Below are positions 18,725 to 26,846 of a stretch of DNA of 64,000 bases, piece after piece. Where the stretch lies: NCBI RefSeq assembly GCF_011009555.1, contig NZ_QXHD01000004.1, positions 4,506,120-4,570,119 of the forward strand. The letters run 5' to 3'. Source of the DNA: Adonisia turfae CCMR0081. Lineage in GTDB: Bacteria; Cyanobacteriota; Cyanobacteriia; Phormidesmidales; Phormidesmidaceae. The notes below the pieces were generated by a model that saw only the letters and a list, made by a program, of their open reading frames with translations, was not told the origin of the DNA and did no database searches. The position numbers and the translations under genes were made by a program. Each line of letters begins with the position of its first letter. The first letter of the stretch is position 1.

Positions 18725-19010
18725 GATGCTAAGGATCATGATGATGATGCTTACAGATAGGCTGTGATTACGGAAACGCGAGAGCTGTTTGATTGCAGTG
18801 TACGTGAGTGAGCTTTACCAGATGACTGGGGTTAAGGCGAATAAACGGCATACGCTGCCTCAGCCTGTTCAAGAGGCTTAGATAAGGTTTGGCAGGTTGC
18901 AAAAGTGTTGGTGTACACTATGCTGTCCTACATGATTAAACCGGTTGATCTAAGTCCTATTACTCAGGTAATGGTGGCCCTGGCTCGGTAGGATTGGCAG
19001 ATCGGTCACT
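18725..19010. other. Intergenic region upstream of the lipoprotein gene
   Basis: No gene is supported. The region should contain the promoter of the lipoprotein gene that starts at 19011 or 19026. Confidence 0.3.
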
Positions 19011-19913
19011 ATGGAATTACTTACTATGGTTCGGTTGAAGGCACAGATCACTTTACTCGGATTATTCACCGCTAGTTTGCTTGGCAGTTGCAACCCTGTC
19101 GTAACGAGTCGCCAAGCTGAAGAATCAGCCCCATCTGCTGCAACACAACCATCGAATATCGAAACGTCTGATGCTGAGTATCAATTGGCCAATACACCGC
19201 CAGACTCACCTGCTACGGGTTTTAGTAGACCTAAACGTCAATGTTATCGACTAGACACTGATCGCCTGACAACTAACCTGCGTTTGACCATTGACTATCA
19301 GCGCCAAAGCATTCAAGGGGATGCCCGCTCTGCAGCACAAAATGATGAGGCAGGGAATTATGCCACCTATGCCCAGTCATTTTCAGGCAAGCTAGCCGAT
19401 AATCAAGGGAAAATGCGGGTATTTACCTGGAGTGAACATGATTTTCAAGCGGATGATGAGACCTGGAGCTTTACAGATGATACGCTCACGATTGGTAAAG
19501 ATGTGCTTAACCTGACGGACTGTCAGTTAGTTAGCCAAGCTTTTCAGGATTTCAATGGTTTAGAAGCCAGTGATCTGCTTGATGACATAAACACTGGCCT
19601 GACAGAATCAGTCCGATTTGCACCAGGAACCAGCTCCATTACGCTAAGCAATAGCGCTCTCCAGGGTAAGCAGAATGTTTACTATTTGAGGGTAGATGGG
19701 GGGGAGCAAATGAATTTGTCCATCAAGTCACTGGAGAACAATGTGCTCTTTGATGTGATTTCTCCGAGCCGTTATATTCTGGCCAATAAAGCGAAAGAAG
19801 AAACCATTCTGTTGCCCCATCCGGGAGACCATATGGTGATTGTTGGTGGGTCGCGAGAAAATGCTACTACCTATGAACTCACCATTGATATTGAATCGGC
19901 AGCTGCACAGTAA
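19011..19913 (+). CDS. Putative lipoprotein with a PPC-like C-terminal domain
   Basis: About 300 residues. A signal sequence ends in the lipobox LLGSC, so the product is probably anchored to a membrane facing the periplasm. After a serine/proline-rich linker, residues about 75-180 form an unknown beta domain with two cysteines. Residues about 200-297 (YYLRVDGGEQMNLSIKSLENNVLFDV, HMVIVGGS) resemble the bacterial pre-peptidase C-terminal type beta-sandwich. Starts at 19011 or 19026 are both possible; the latter begins MVRLKAQ directly before the hydrophobic segment. Confidence 0.65.
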   Translation: MELLTMVRLKAQITLLGLFTASLLGSCNPVVTSRQAEESAPSAATQPSNIETSDAEYQLANTPPDSPATGFSRPKRQCYRLDTDRLTTNLRLTIDYQRQSIQGDARSAAQNDEAGNYATYAQSFSGKLADNQGKMRVFTWSEHDFQADDETWSFTDDTLTIGKDVLNLTDCQLVSQAFQDFNGLEASDLLDDINTGLTESVRFAPGTSSITLSNSALQGKQNVYYLRVDGGEQMNLSIKSLENNVLFDVISPSRYILANKAKEETILLPHPGDHMVIVGGSRENATTYELTIDIESAAAQ

Positions 19914-19959
19914 CTCAATGCAGTCCTATATGGTGTTAATCACAATCATAGGCTTTGCA

Positions 19960-19989
19960 TAAAAATCCCCTGACATCGCTGCCAGGGGG
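19960..19989 (-). terminator. Possible terminator of the cupin gene
   Basis: On the minus strand CCCCTGGCA...GTCAGGGG forms a hairpin followed by ATTTTTAT. It lies about 190 bases past the cupin gene stop. Confidence 0.5.
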
Positions 19990-20175
19990 GCTGTACTTTA
20001 AGAGAATTTGAGAGATAGGAGAGCTAATTCTTTCTCTGGTGTATAGGGATTCAATCCATACCAGGTGCATTCCCAACCAGTTTTTGTGATCCCCATGGGT
20101 TTTTAGTGTGTGTTTGCTCACTTAGTGCGGGTCAATGGCCTGTTGCATAGCTTGTTTCTGTTCTATCTAAACAGG

Positions 20176-21159
20176 CTAAAAGCGCTGTATTAATGCCCTC
20201 AACTTGTGCTGGCGACTATCCGATGAGGCCATCGCATCTGCAAAGTTTAGCAACGTGTGTGGTATTCCCAATAAGCTACCAATATGGGCACGTAGCTTGC
20301 TCCAGTTCGAAAATGTTCTTGAGAGTGGTACATTCCACCAGCGGTTGATCGAACAAACCATGCTATGGCCCACAGAAGTAATCTCATGCCACCAACCAGC
20401 TGGAATAAAGAGCATTTCCCCTGGTTGGAGGGTGATATCAATCCGATGAGGCATAGCCATTTTAAACTTTGGAAAGACTTTCAAATCTGGATTATCTGGA
20501 TAGACCTTACTGTAAACAGCACGACGTTTTGCCCCATGCATTAAGTGATTCCACACGGCAAATGGATATAAATTGTAGAGCTGAGAAGGTGGAAATAATG
20601 TGACTTGCTTTGTGCCTGCCAATTGAGCAAGTGTGCCATCCATTGGGTCATAGTGTAAGCAAGAGGTATGTCCTGCAGGACCACACCATAGATTTTCAGG
20701 AGTAACGGGATTTGACAACTTCAGTAGCTGTTCAACTGGAGAAAGTACAGAAACCTTTTCTAGAGATGTTCCCTTAAGGCTGCATCTAGCGAGATAGAGA
20801 TCGTACTTGTGTGCGTTACCATTGAGAATCAGATCAGCGTAGGTTTCAAAGGTGAGACTACTAACAGATACGCCACTGCCCATATCTTTCCATTGGCGCT
20901 TGTCCTGTTGATATCGTTCTCTTCCATATTGGCGAACAGGAAACAGTTGTGTGCCCAAATGTTTGCGAAGAAACTCAAGGCTCCAACCATCTGAATTCTC
21001 TAACAGTCCCTTCATAAGAAGAGGTCTTCCCTGTTGTAGGTACTGCTTGTAAATTAATTCATAAGAAAATCCCTCAAGTAATAACTCTGGATGAACTGGA
21101 TCGAGAAAACGTAAACCAGAACAATTAGATGAAGTCACTGACTGCTTAATACTCTTCAA
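20176..21159 (-). CDS. Cupin-like/JmjC-domain protein
   Basis: A 327-residue protein of the cupin_8/JmjC type, expected to be a 2-oxoglutarate and Fe(II)-dependent hydroxylase acting on a protein or small molecule. The metal-binding H-Y-D is in TSCLHYDPMDG (about residue 168) and the distal histidine in FIPAGWWHEITS (about 255-260). LFPPSQLYNLYP and the N-terminal RPLLMKGLLENSDGWS are also typical. Its start overlaps the end of a receiver-like gene by 14 bases, so the two are co-transcribed. Substrate unknown. Confidence 0.85.
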   Translation of the reverse strand: MKSIKQSVTSSNCSGLRFLDPVHPELLLEGFSYELIYKQYLQQGRPLLMKGLLENSDGWSLEFLRKHLGTQLFPVRQYGRERYQQDKRQWKDMGSGVSVSSLTFETYADLILNGNAHKYDLYLARCSLKGTSLEKVSVLSPVEQLLKLSNPVTPENLWCGPAGHTSCLHYDPMDGTLAQLAGTKQVTLFPPSQLYNLYPFAVWNHLMHGAKRRAVYSKVYPDNPDLKVFPKFKMAMPHRIDITLQPGEMLFIPAGWWHEITSVGHSMVCSINRWWNVPLSRTFSNWSKLRAHIGSLLGIPHTLLNFADAMASSDSRQHKLRALIQRF

Positions 21160-21508
21160 GGGTGATTTTTTGGCTGAGAACAGTAATTAAATGCTTAGTG
21201 GAAAAGGGTTTGATAAAGATATCTTTAGCAGCGGTGGCCTGTCGCAGGTCATGCCCCCCTACTTGATAATCTTTAGCTATCACAACAAAGGGAAGCCTCT
21301 GCTGCTGGAGCACTGCTAGCAATGGCAGGGTCTCGGCTTGAAAGAAATCGGCATCGACTAACACCAAGTCGGTAGGGGTGTGCTTCACTTTTTCAATAAC
21401 AGCGTTGTAGGTGGTCGCAACGCAAGTGTTCCAGCCTTGAAGCTGAAGCCCTTTTTCTAATAATTTGGCAAGGCGTAGCCGGCTAGCCGTGACAAGCACA
21501 CGAATCAT
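21146..21508 (-). CDS. Degenerate response-regulator receiver domain
   Basis: A 120-residue single receiver domain. The fold is recognisable (IRVLVTASRLRLAKLLEKGL, then DLVLVDADFF with D52/D54, and IFIKPFS with the conserved lysine). The usual acidic pair after the first strand is replaced by T-A-S and the Thr/Ser after strand 4 is an Ala (VVIAKD). Phosphorylation by the normal mechanism is therefore doubtful, and it may be a constitutive or ligand-sensing pseudo-receiver. It overlaps the cupin gene by 14 bases. Confidence 0.75.
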   Translation of the reverse strand: MIRVLVTASRLRLAKLLEKGLQLQGWNTCVATTYNAVIEKVKHTPTDLVLVDADFFQAETLPLLAVLQQQRLPFVVIAKDYQVGGHDLRQATAAKDIFIKPFSTKHLITVLSQKITLEEY

Positions 21509-21566
21509 AGCTCTAACGCAACCGTATAGAGTAGCTATAAATTAAGAGCTGTATTAAGCGACTTTA

Positions 21567-21905
21567 TTAGTCATCCAATACAGGGATGGTTTCACCACCA
21601 TTGGGGGTTAAGGTGAGAGCTTCAAATTCGTCATCGTCATAATAGCCAGTAACAGTAACTGTGGTGTTTACTGAGATGGCTGCCTCGCGCATAGCGCTAG
21701 TTTCAGCGTCGATTTCAATTTGTCCAGTACCATCATCAAGCAGAAAGTCATCACCCATCAGACGTACCACTTCTCCAGACAGTGTGACGATATTGTTACT
21801 ACGCAGTGTTTCAACGGTGGTTTGGGTTTGAGTCATCCCCGGCATGGCTAGGCCGGTTAGCACAGTTATGGTGGTAGCACTTGCACCCAATAAAAGTGTC
21901 TTCAT
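21567..21905 (-). CDS. Periplasmic OB-fold protein (YgiW/BOF-like)
   Basis: A 112-residue exported protein: a signal peptide to about residue 25, then a small beta-barrel domain (NIVTLSGEVVRLMGDDFLLDDGTGQIEIDAE, VTVTGYYDDDEFEALTL). This matches the bacterial OB-fold family of YgiW-like stress proteins, which bind cationic ligands or have unknown targets. The ATG has GGAG about 8 bases upstream. It lies 84 bases downstream of the histidine kinase gene and may be part of its regulon. Confidence 0.7.
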   Translation of the reverse strand: MKTLLLGASATTITVLTGLAMPGMTQTQTTVETLRSNNIVTLSGEVVRLMGDDFLLDDGTGQIEIDAETSAMREAAISVNTTVTVTGYYDDDEFEALTLTPNGGETIPVLDD

Positions 21906-21989
21906 GGTTGAACTCCTCCAGATTACTTCGCAACGGTGTCTAATAAAGATCTGGATTCTATGATGTGGCCTAAAAGTAACACGAAGGTT

Positions 21990-23270
21990 TCAAGGGATAT
22001 AATCAGCGGCTAGGGGTAGCCGAATTTCAAACTGTGAGCCTTGTTGCAGTTGGCTGTTAGCCTTAATTTGTCCGCCATGCAACTCAACAATTTGGTGCAC
22101 AATAGCTAGTCCTAAGCCAAACCCGCCTGCCTGCCGCGATCGATGCTGATCAACTCGATAAAATCGCTCAAAAATATGAGGTAGATCTGCTGCGGGAATA
22201 CCAATCCCAGAATCTTCAACCTGAATAACAATCCAGCAAGCTTGAACTTGACATTTCAGGCGAATCATTCCTCCTGTCGGAGTATAGTGACAGGCATTGT
22301 CCAACAAATTAGCAATGGCTTGCTGCAATAAGCCATGCTCTCCCTGTACTGTTGCAGAACCATCGGGGAGCATACTGTCAAAGTGCAGGTTCTGAGCCAT
22401 TAGCCGAGGAGCATAGTTAGTTTTAATAGTCTTTAGTAGGGCAACTACATCGATGGGCTGAAAGACTTCAGCAGGCAAATTACCCTGGTGCCGGGCTAGA
22501 AATAAGAGATGCCCCACTAATGTACTCATTGACTCTCCGGTTATAGAAATAGTCTTCAAGCAATTAGTTTGCTCTGTTGGGGAGGTGGGTTCCATCAGGC
22601 CAAGTTGGGCATTGCTGATAATTGCAGCCAAAGGTGCCCGTAGTTCGTGGGAGGCATCGGCGGTAAACTGCTGTAGCCGATGATAAGCATTGCGAATGGG
22701 TCTCATCGCTTTGCCACCTAAAAACCAGCCAGTGCCGGCAATGGCCGCTAAGGTAATCGGTAATCCGATGCCTAGAAACACGCGCAGTTGTTGTAGGGGT
22801 CTCATCACCGGGGTGAGAGATGCTGCCACCTGTAGATAACCCAGCAGTCGATCATCCCTATAAACGGGCAGAGTCAACTGCCGTAGTGGTTCCAATGGAG
22901 CAGACTCAATGCCCTGTAGTGTCTGAAATCCTAATGTTGTCTCCAGAACAGGGGTAGGTATTTCTCCCATAAACTGCAACAGTTTTTTGTCAGGGGTGTA
23001 CCACCGGGCAAAGACGATATTAGTATCCAGCTTGATGCTATCACGGCCCAAGATGGGGGCGTCTTCTAAGTCGATATGATGTTGTGCTTCAAAGGTGATT
23101 TCTTCCACTCCAGAGGCAATTACCTGGCTTGTGTTGTACAATTCTTGGTCAAAAGAATAGAGACGACTGCGAGCACTCCAGGTATAGAGTATTCCGGCAA
23201 AAACTACTAAAATACTGCCCATGGAGAGACTAAACCACCGAGCTAGGTTAAGGCGACTGTGCTCGAACAT
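21990..23270 (-). CDS. rppB: RppB-like sensor histidine kinase
   Basis: A 426-residue membrane histidine kinase. Transmembrane segments at about residues 12-30 and 165-188 flank a periplasmic sensor of some 135 residues. The dimerisation domain has the H-box DASHELRAPLAA; the N box (NLLDNACHYTP), G1 (VEDSGIGIP), F (FERFYR) and G2 (GGFGLGLAI) of the ATPase domain are all present. With the next gene it matches the cyanobacterial RppA/RppB (NrsR/NrsS-like) pair linked to redox or nickel sensing; which signal applies here is unknown. It starts 5 bases after its response-regulator gene. Confidence 0.88.
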   Translation of the reverse strand: MFEHSRLNLARWFSLSMGSILVVFAGILYTWSARSRLYSFDQELYNTSQVIASGVEEITFEAQHHIDLEDAPILGRDSIKLDTNIVFARWYTPDKKLLQFMGEIPTPVLETTLGFQTLQGIESAPLEPLRQLTLPVYRDDRLLGYLQVAASLTPVMRPLQQLRVFLGIGLPITLAAIAGTGWFLGGKAMRPIRNAYHRLQQFTADASHELRAPLAAIISNAQLGLMEPTSPTEQTNCLKTISITGESMSTLVGHLLFLARHQGNLPAEVFQPIDVVALLKTIKTNYAPRLMAQNLHFDSMLPDGSATVQGEHGLLQQAIANLLDNACHYTPTGGMIRLKCQVQACWIVIQVEDSGIGIPAADLPHIFERFYRVDQHRSRQAGGFGLGLAIVHQIVELHGGQIKANSQLQQGSQFEIRLPLAADYIP

Positions 23271-23275
23271 CAGCT

Positions 23276-23959
23276 CTAAGACTCCGTTTCAGGGATAGCT
23301 AAGCGATATCCTATGCCATAAACAGTTTGCAGCCAGCCATGAGCCTGGATAGACTGTAGACGTTGGCGTAGGCGATGCACCAGAATCGCGACAGCTTTAC
23401 TGTCGGGTTGCATGTCCCATTCCCATAAGGCTCGCTCAATCTGGTTGCGGCTGAGTACCTGACGAGGATGCCGTAGCAGATATTCCATGAGCTGAAACTC
23501 TCGCCCTGAAAGCTGAACGCTGGCATTTTGGTGTTGTAATTTTAGGGTGTCGAGATTTAGTTCTAGCTCTCCTAATGATAGATAATCTCCTACCCACAGC
23601 GGAGAGCGCCGCCCTAACGCTCGTACCCGTGCCAGAAACTCCATTAGGTTTACAGGCTTGACAAGGTAGTCATCGGCACCAGCATTGAGTCCAGTTACCT
23701 TATCGAGAATTGTATCTTTGGCGGTCAGCAACAAGACTGGAGTAGTTTTGCCCAGACGACGATACTGCTCACACAATGCTAGTCCACTGATCTGGGGCAG
23801 CATCCAGTCGAGCACGAGTAGATCGTAGGTGCGATCGCACATCAGCTTTTGGGCTGTCTCTCCGTCCACTACGGCATCGACACCATGCCCGGCTTTGCTG
23901 AGCGCTTGGTGAAGCGGTTGGAGCTGGACTGCATCATCCTCGACCAGTAAAATTTTCAT
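23276..23959 (-). CDS. rppA: RppA-like OmpR-family response regulator
   Basis: A 227-residue response regulator: receiver (MKILLVEDDAVQLQPLH, phosphoacceptor D in LLVLDWMLP, lysine in YLVKP) plus a C-terminal winged-helix DNA-binding domain (QLSGREFQLMEYLLRHP, VAILVHRLRQRL, GIGYRL). MKILLVED at ATG 23959 is the conserved start; the in-frame extension to 24025 overlaps the divergent gene and looks spurious. Transcribed with the sensor kinase gene. A divergent gene starts 60 bases away, so one shared promoter region probably serves both. Confidence 0.92.
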   Translation of the reverse strand: MKILLVEDDAVQLQPLHQALSKAGHGVDAVVDGETAQKLMCDRTYDLLVLDWMLPQISGLALCEQYRRLGKTTPVLLLTAKDTILDKVTGLNAGADDYLVKPVNLMEFLARVRALGRRSPLWVGDYLSLGELELNLDTLKLQHQNASVQLSGREFQLMEYLLRHPRQVLSRNQIERALWEWDMQPDSKAVAILVHRLRQRLQSIQAHGWLQTVYGIGYRLAIPETES

Positions 23960-24019
23960 TGGGGGTACGATCCTTTGGAGACGAGTCGTATACTCACAAT
24001 AGATACCGAGGCGGCAGCC

Positions 24020-24400
24020 ATGCAAATGGGAAACACCCTCAAAATCAGCCTGGGATTTGGACTACCGATGCTGCTAACTGGGGCTGCATTTTGGCTAAGC
24101 AGCGGCTGGTTAACGAGGCAGGTTTTTGGTCAAAGTGGTTCAGACGTGGTTCCGATCGACACTACAGGCGCGCAGACAGTGAATGTTGCCTTTATGGTGA
24201 GAGTTCTGGCCATTGATGCAGAAATTGACCAGAACCTTCAGATAACCGAGGTATCAGTACAGATTGGCGGGTCTTCTTTGCAAGAAATGGAATTTAAGTA
24301 CCCCTTAGCAGACTATGACGAAATAGAGCAGGCGATTGCTCAGGATTTGGACATTCTCCCTGAAACAGTACGTAGCCTGATTCGGTATCGTATTGATTAA
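24020..24400 (+). CDS. Hypothetical membrane-anchored protein divergent from rppA
   Basis: A 126-residue protein with one N-terminal membrane segment (about residues 8-25, ISLGFGLPMLLTGAAFWLSSGW) and an exported-looking domain ending FKYPLADYDEIEQAIAQDLDILPETVRSLIRYRID. I do not know the family; its position beside rppA suggests it belongs to the same regulatory unit. ATG 24020 has CCGAGG about 8 bases upstream and is preferred to TTG 23975. A terminator follows at 24498. Confidence 0.65.
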   Translation: MQMGNTLKISLGFGLPMLLTGAAFWLSSGWLTRQVFGQSGSDVVPIDTTGAQTVNVAFMVRVLAIDAEIDQNLQITEVSVQIGGSSLQEMEFKYPLADYDEIEQAIAQDLDILPETVRSLIRYRID

Positions 24401-24497
24401 GATTTTTCCAAACAAGCAGAAGGCTGCCATACCCAGGGCTAACAGCATCAAAATTCCCATCATGGAGCCTTGAAGTTGCGGGTTAGCTCCACAACAC

Positions 24498-24524
24498 AAA
24501 AGCCCGGCATGCTGCCAGGCTTTT
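24498..24524. terminator. Bidirectional terminator
   Basis: AAAAGCC...GGCTTTT with inner GCA/TGC pairing forms a symmetric hairpin with T runs on both strands, about 100 bases after the gene ending at 24400. Confidence 0.65.
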
Positions 24525-24662
24525 GCCATGGGGCTTAATTGTCAGTTGTTACCCAGTCTGCGTTCTCACCCCTTAGCCTCGGTCGCCACAGAGGCTTTTA
24601 CCTTGAGGTGATTGATGGCACTGCTAATTTTCTCGTAGCTGTGCAACGTAGTCGATCACTCC

Positions 24663-24899
24663 CTATACAGTGCAGCCAAATAGGCTGTCTAGGTAAAGTC
24701 TATTCACATGGGGCTGATTCGCACCATTTTGCATCAGAAAGAGAGAAAGTGCTGCCTGCATAACGCGTTCCTGACTCCACAGCTCGTGGGTGTTTAGATA
24801 ATCTTGTATTGAATGGTGTAGCGTTTCAGGAATCTCGATCATCAGGCTGACAGTGACTGGAGCTGTTGTACTTGCTGAAGCTTTAGGAGCTGAAGTCAT
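24663..24899 (-). CDS. DUF2811 family protein
   Basis: A 78-residue protein matching the cyanobacterial DUF2811 pattern: VSLMIEIPETLHHSIQDYLN, then ERVMQAALSLFLMQNG and RLYLDSLF. These proteins look like small ribbon-helix-helix or CopG-like DNA-binding proteins (inference). A serine/threonine/alanine-rich N-terminal tail precedes the domain. ATG 24899 is the first ATG; an upstream GTG at 24929 is less likely. Confidence 0.75.
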   Translation of the reverse strand: MTSAPKASASTTAPVTVSLMIEIPETLHHSIQDYLNTHELWSQERVMQAALSLFLMQNGANQPHVNRLYLDSLFGCTV

Positions 24900-24929
24900 A
24901 AATCTAATATCTCTTAAATTAACGGGCAC

Positions 24930-26077
24930 AACAAATCAGGGCCTAGTAGATCACCCTTACCTAAGTGCTGCAAATGGGGGCTAGCAGCAGCGGGGACACA
25001 GGGCAAGGAGGCCTTCACTAGGTCGCCTAATTCAGTGGAGCTTTATTGTGCAGGAGGAGGAGGTAATTCGCAAGCGCACCGATTCTTTATATTTTTCTAA
25101 TGAGATTTTTGGGGTAACGACACCAAGAGGGTTAAGACATTTTTTTCGTTACATTCGTTTATAAAGTGAGATTGATCCCCATACTTAACCGTTTTCCACA
25201 GAATCGCTAGATCTGCTCATCAGTCGTAACACCCTGGGGAGAACTCTACTTAACCTGTGGAAAAACCAAGGAAAACCCTGGGGAAAACTTCTGTGAGTAT
25301 GAATAAATGTATTTTGATAAAATTACCTAGATTGGCTGATTTTCATCAAAATGCTCCGGATGCTGGGTATTGGCCCATAAGGCTCTTTCAGAAGATAATT
25401 CGCCCTTAAATACGCCTTAATGATTGTATGAATCTCTGGGTGTAGAAATTACCAACTGACAGGTTAGTTCCTGTGGAGAACTGCAATTTGCCCCCGTAGC
25501 ATTTTGAGTCGATTATCGAACTCCAGGGCAGCTGCAAACGGGTATTGGGTGTTAACACTGCGATCGCAGATGAGTCCATGTATCTTGTGTCCACTGTTAG
25601 AAAGCAGGTGAAGTAGACGTGCATGTGGTTGCCTGGGTCATCGGCTTTGCTGCATCTGCGATCGTAATGTTCAAGGCTAAATGAGTCAGTACTAACTAGA
25701 CTCGGTTGAGACTGGAGCTTTCTGTTGGGCGTTGTTGTCTCTATTCAGCCATGGGAGCCCCATCTCAAATGTCAGGAAATCACGACGGATCAGCCAATTT
25801 TTTTGATTATGTAGCTTGCAATACGATTTGATAGGTTGTACAACTTAAGTAGCTTAAAAAGCGTATCGCTAAACACTTAATTGCCTCAAGTTTTATGGTG
25901 AGGTATCACGTTTTATCTGTTCGATCTTTCTGACTGCTTAGACAAACGCTTCGGTTCTTGAGTTGGTAGCCCATCTTTGCGATACAAACAGCGTTTGTGT
26001 CGCGTATGGTCTGACTTGTTTTTTTACTGCTTACTATCTGGCAAAACTCAAACTAGCGCCTAGCTAGCCTTCTGTCC
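24930..26077. other. Long gene-free region with DnaA-box-like sites
   Basis: About 1.1 kb with no supportable gene. It contains the cluster of DnaA-box-like nonamers at 25192-25287 and AT-rich sequence after it (25300-25340). A 72-residue open frame on the minus strand at 25406-25624 has no coding features and was not accepted. Confidence 0.4.
25192..25287. promoter_or_regulatory. Cluster of DnaA-box-like sequences
   Basis: TTTTCCACA occurs at 25192-25200 and, on the other strand, at 25256-25264. A one-mismatch version (TTTTCCCCA) is at 25279-25287 and a two-mismatch version at 25235-25243, both on the minus strand. TTTTCCACA is the form of the DnaA box used in cyanobacterial origins. No dnaA or dnaN is present, so this may be an origin, a DnaA-titration or regulatory site, or chance. 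Confidence 0.45.
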
Positions 26078-26686
26078 ATGTCTATTTTGATTGGTTCAGG
26101 CTTTGTTGCACTGCATAGTCAACACACTCTCCAACACGCTGACTGGTTGGCAGTTTATGCCCTCGCATATGATGAAGGTGTCGGTGAACGCCTTGCTGCC
26201 TATGATTTTGAAGATTTTCTAGGGCTATCAGTTTATTTGTTTATTACTACTCAATCTCCAGGGACTCGCCAACAACTCTCTCAGCTATTCCCTAAATTTG
26301 GTAGTGCAATTGTTTTGCCGTTACTTAAAATTCTGTGTAGGAAAGAGCTTTTTGTTGAGCAAAACATCCCGATGTTGGCTCAACAAAGCTTAAATGAAAT
26401 GACGCCCTATTCCTTAATAATTGGGCTCAATCGGGCATTAGACCTTACTGGTCAGAATAATTTGAAGGTGCTCGCACTGCAAACAGTAAACCAGCTATTG
26501 CAGTCGTGTGAACCCTCTGTTCATTTAGTGTTGTCTCAGTTACTGTCAGAGACTAATCGACGCTTGGTCTCTGAATTTTCAGGTTCTCAGCTGCCTGAAC
26601 GTGCGATAGGTGTGGCCGGGTACAGGCCTGATCAGCACCGTTTAAATGTCACTGTGCAGAAGCGTAAAGTCACTCAGTGTGTATAG
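26078..26686 (+). CDS. Hypothetical protein
   Basis: A 202-residue soluble, leucine-rich, probably all-helical protein that I do not recognise. There is no signal peptide and no clear ribosome binding site before ATG 26078. Residues about 60-150 (LSQLFPKFGSAIVLPLLKIL, LALQTVNQLLQSCEP) have a repeat-like helical character. It is 160 bases upstream of the ATP-grasp gene and may be co-transcribed with it. Confidence 0.55.
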   Translation: MSILIGSGFVALHSQHTLQHADWLAVYALAYDEGVGERLAAYDFEDFLGLSVYLFITTQSPGTRQQLSQLFPKFGSAIVLPLLKILCRKELFVEQNIPMLAQQSLNEMTPYSLIIGLNRALDLTGQNNLKVLALQTVNQLLQSCEPSVHLVLSQLLSETNRRLVSEFSGSQLPERAIGVAGYRPDQHRLNVTVQKRKVTQCV

Positions 26687-26846
26687 TGTCATCGTTTGTT
26701 AACACTGGTACTTTAACGATTCAAAAACTCAGTTGTGTGTTCTTCTACAGGGTATTGCCGGTTGCTTATACTTGGTCGGCAAATCTCTTCGGTACAACGC
26801 AGATCACCTCAAAAGATTTTTGTTGTAAAAAGTTTTAGGAGCAACC

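Noticed and set aside
19936..20121. 61-codon minus-strand frame after the cupin gene, considered as a possible peptide substrate
   Set aside because: GTG start without a ribosome site, and the frame runs through a terminator-like hairpin; no precursor-peptide features.
24305..24529. 74-codon minus-strand frame with a hydrophobic stretch
   Set aside because: Largely antisense to the gene at 24020-24400 and overlaps a terminator hairpin; no conserved features.
25406..25624. 72-codon minus-strand frame
   Set aside because: No ribosome site, no domain pattern, inside a gene-poor region.
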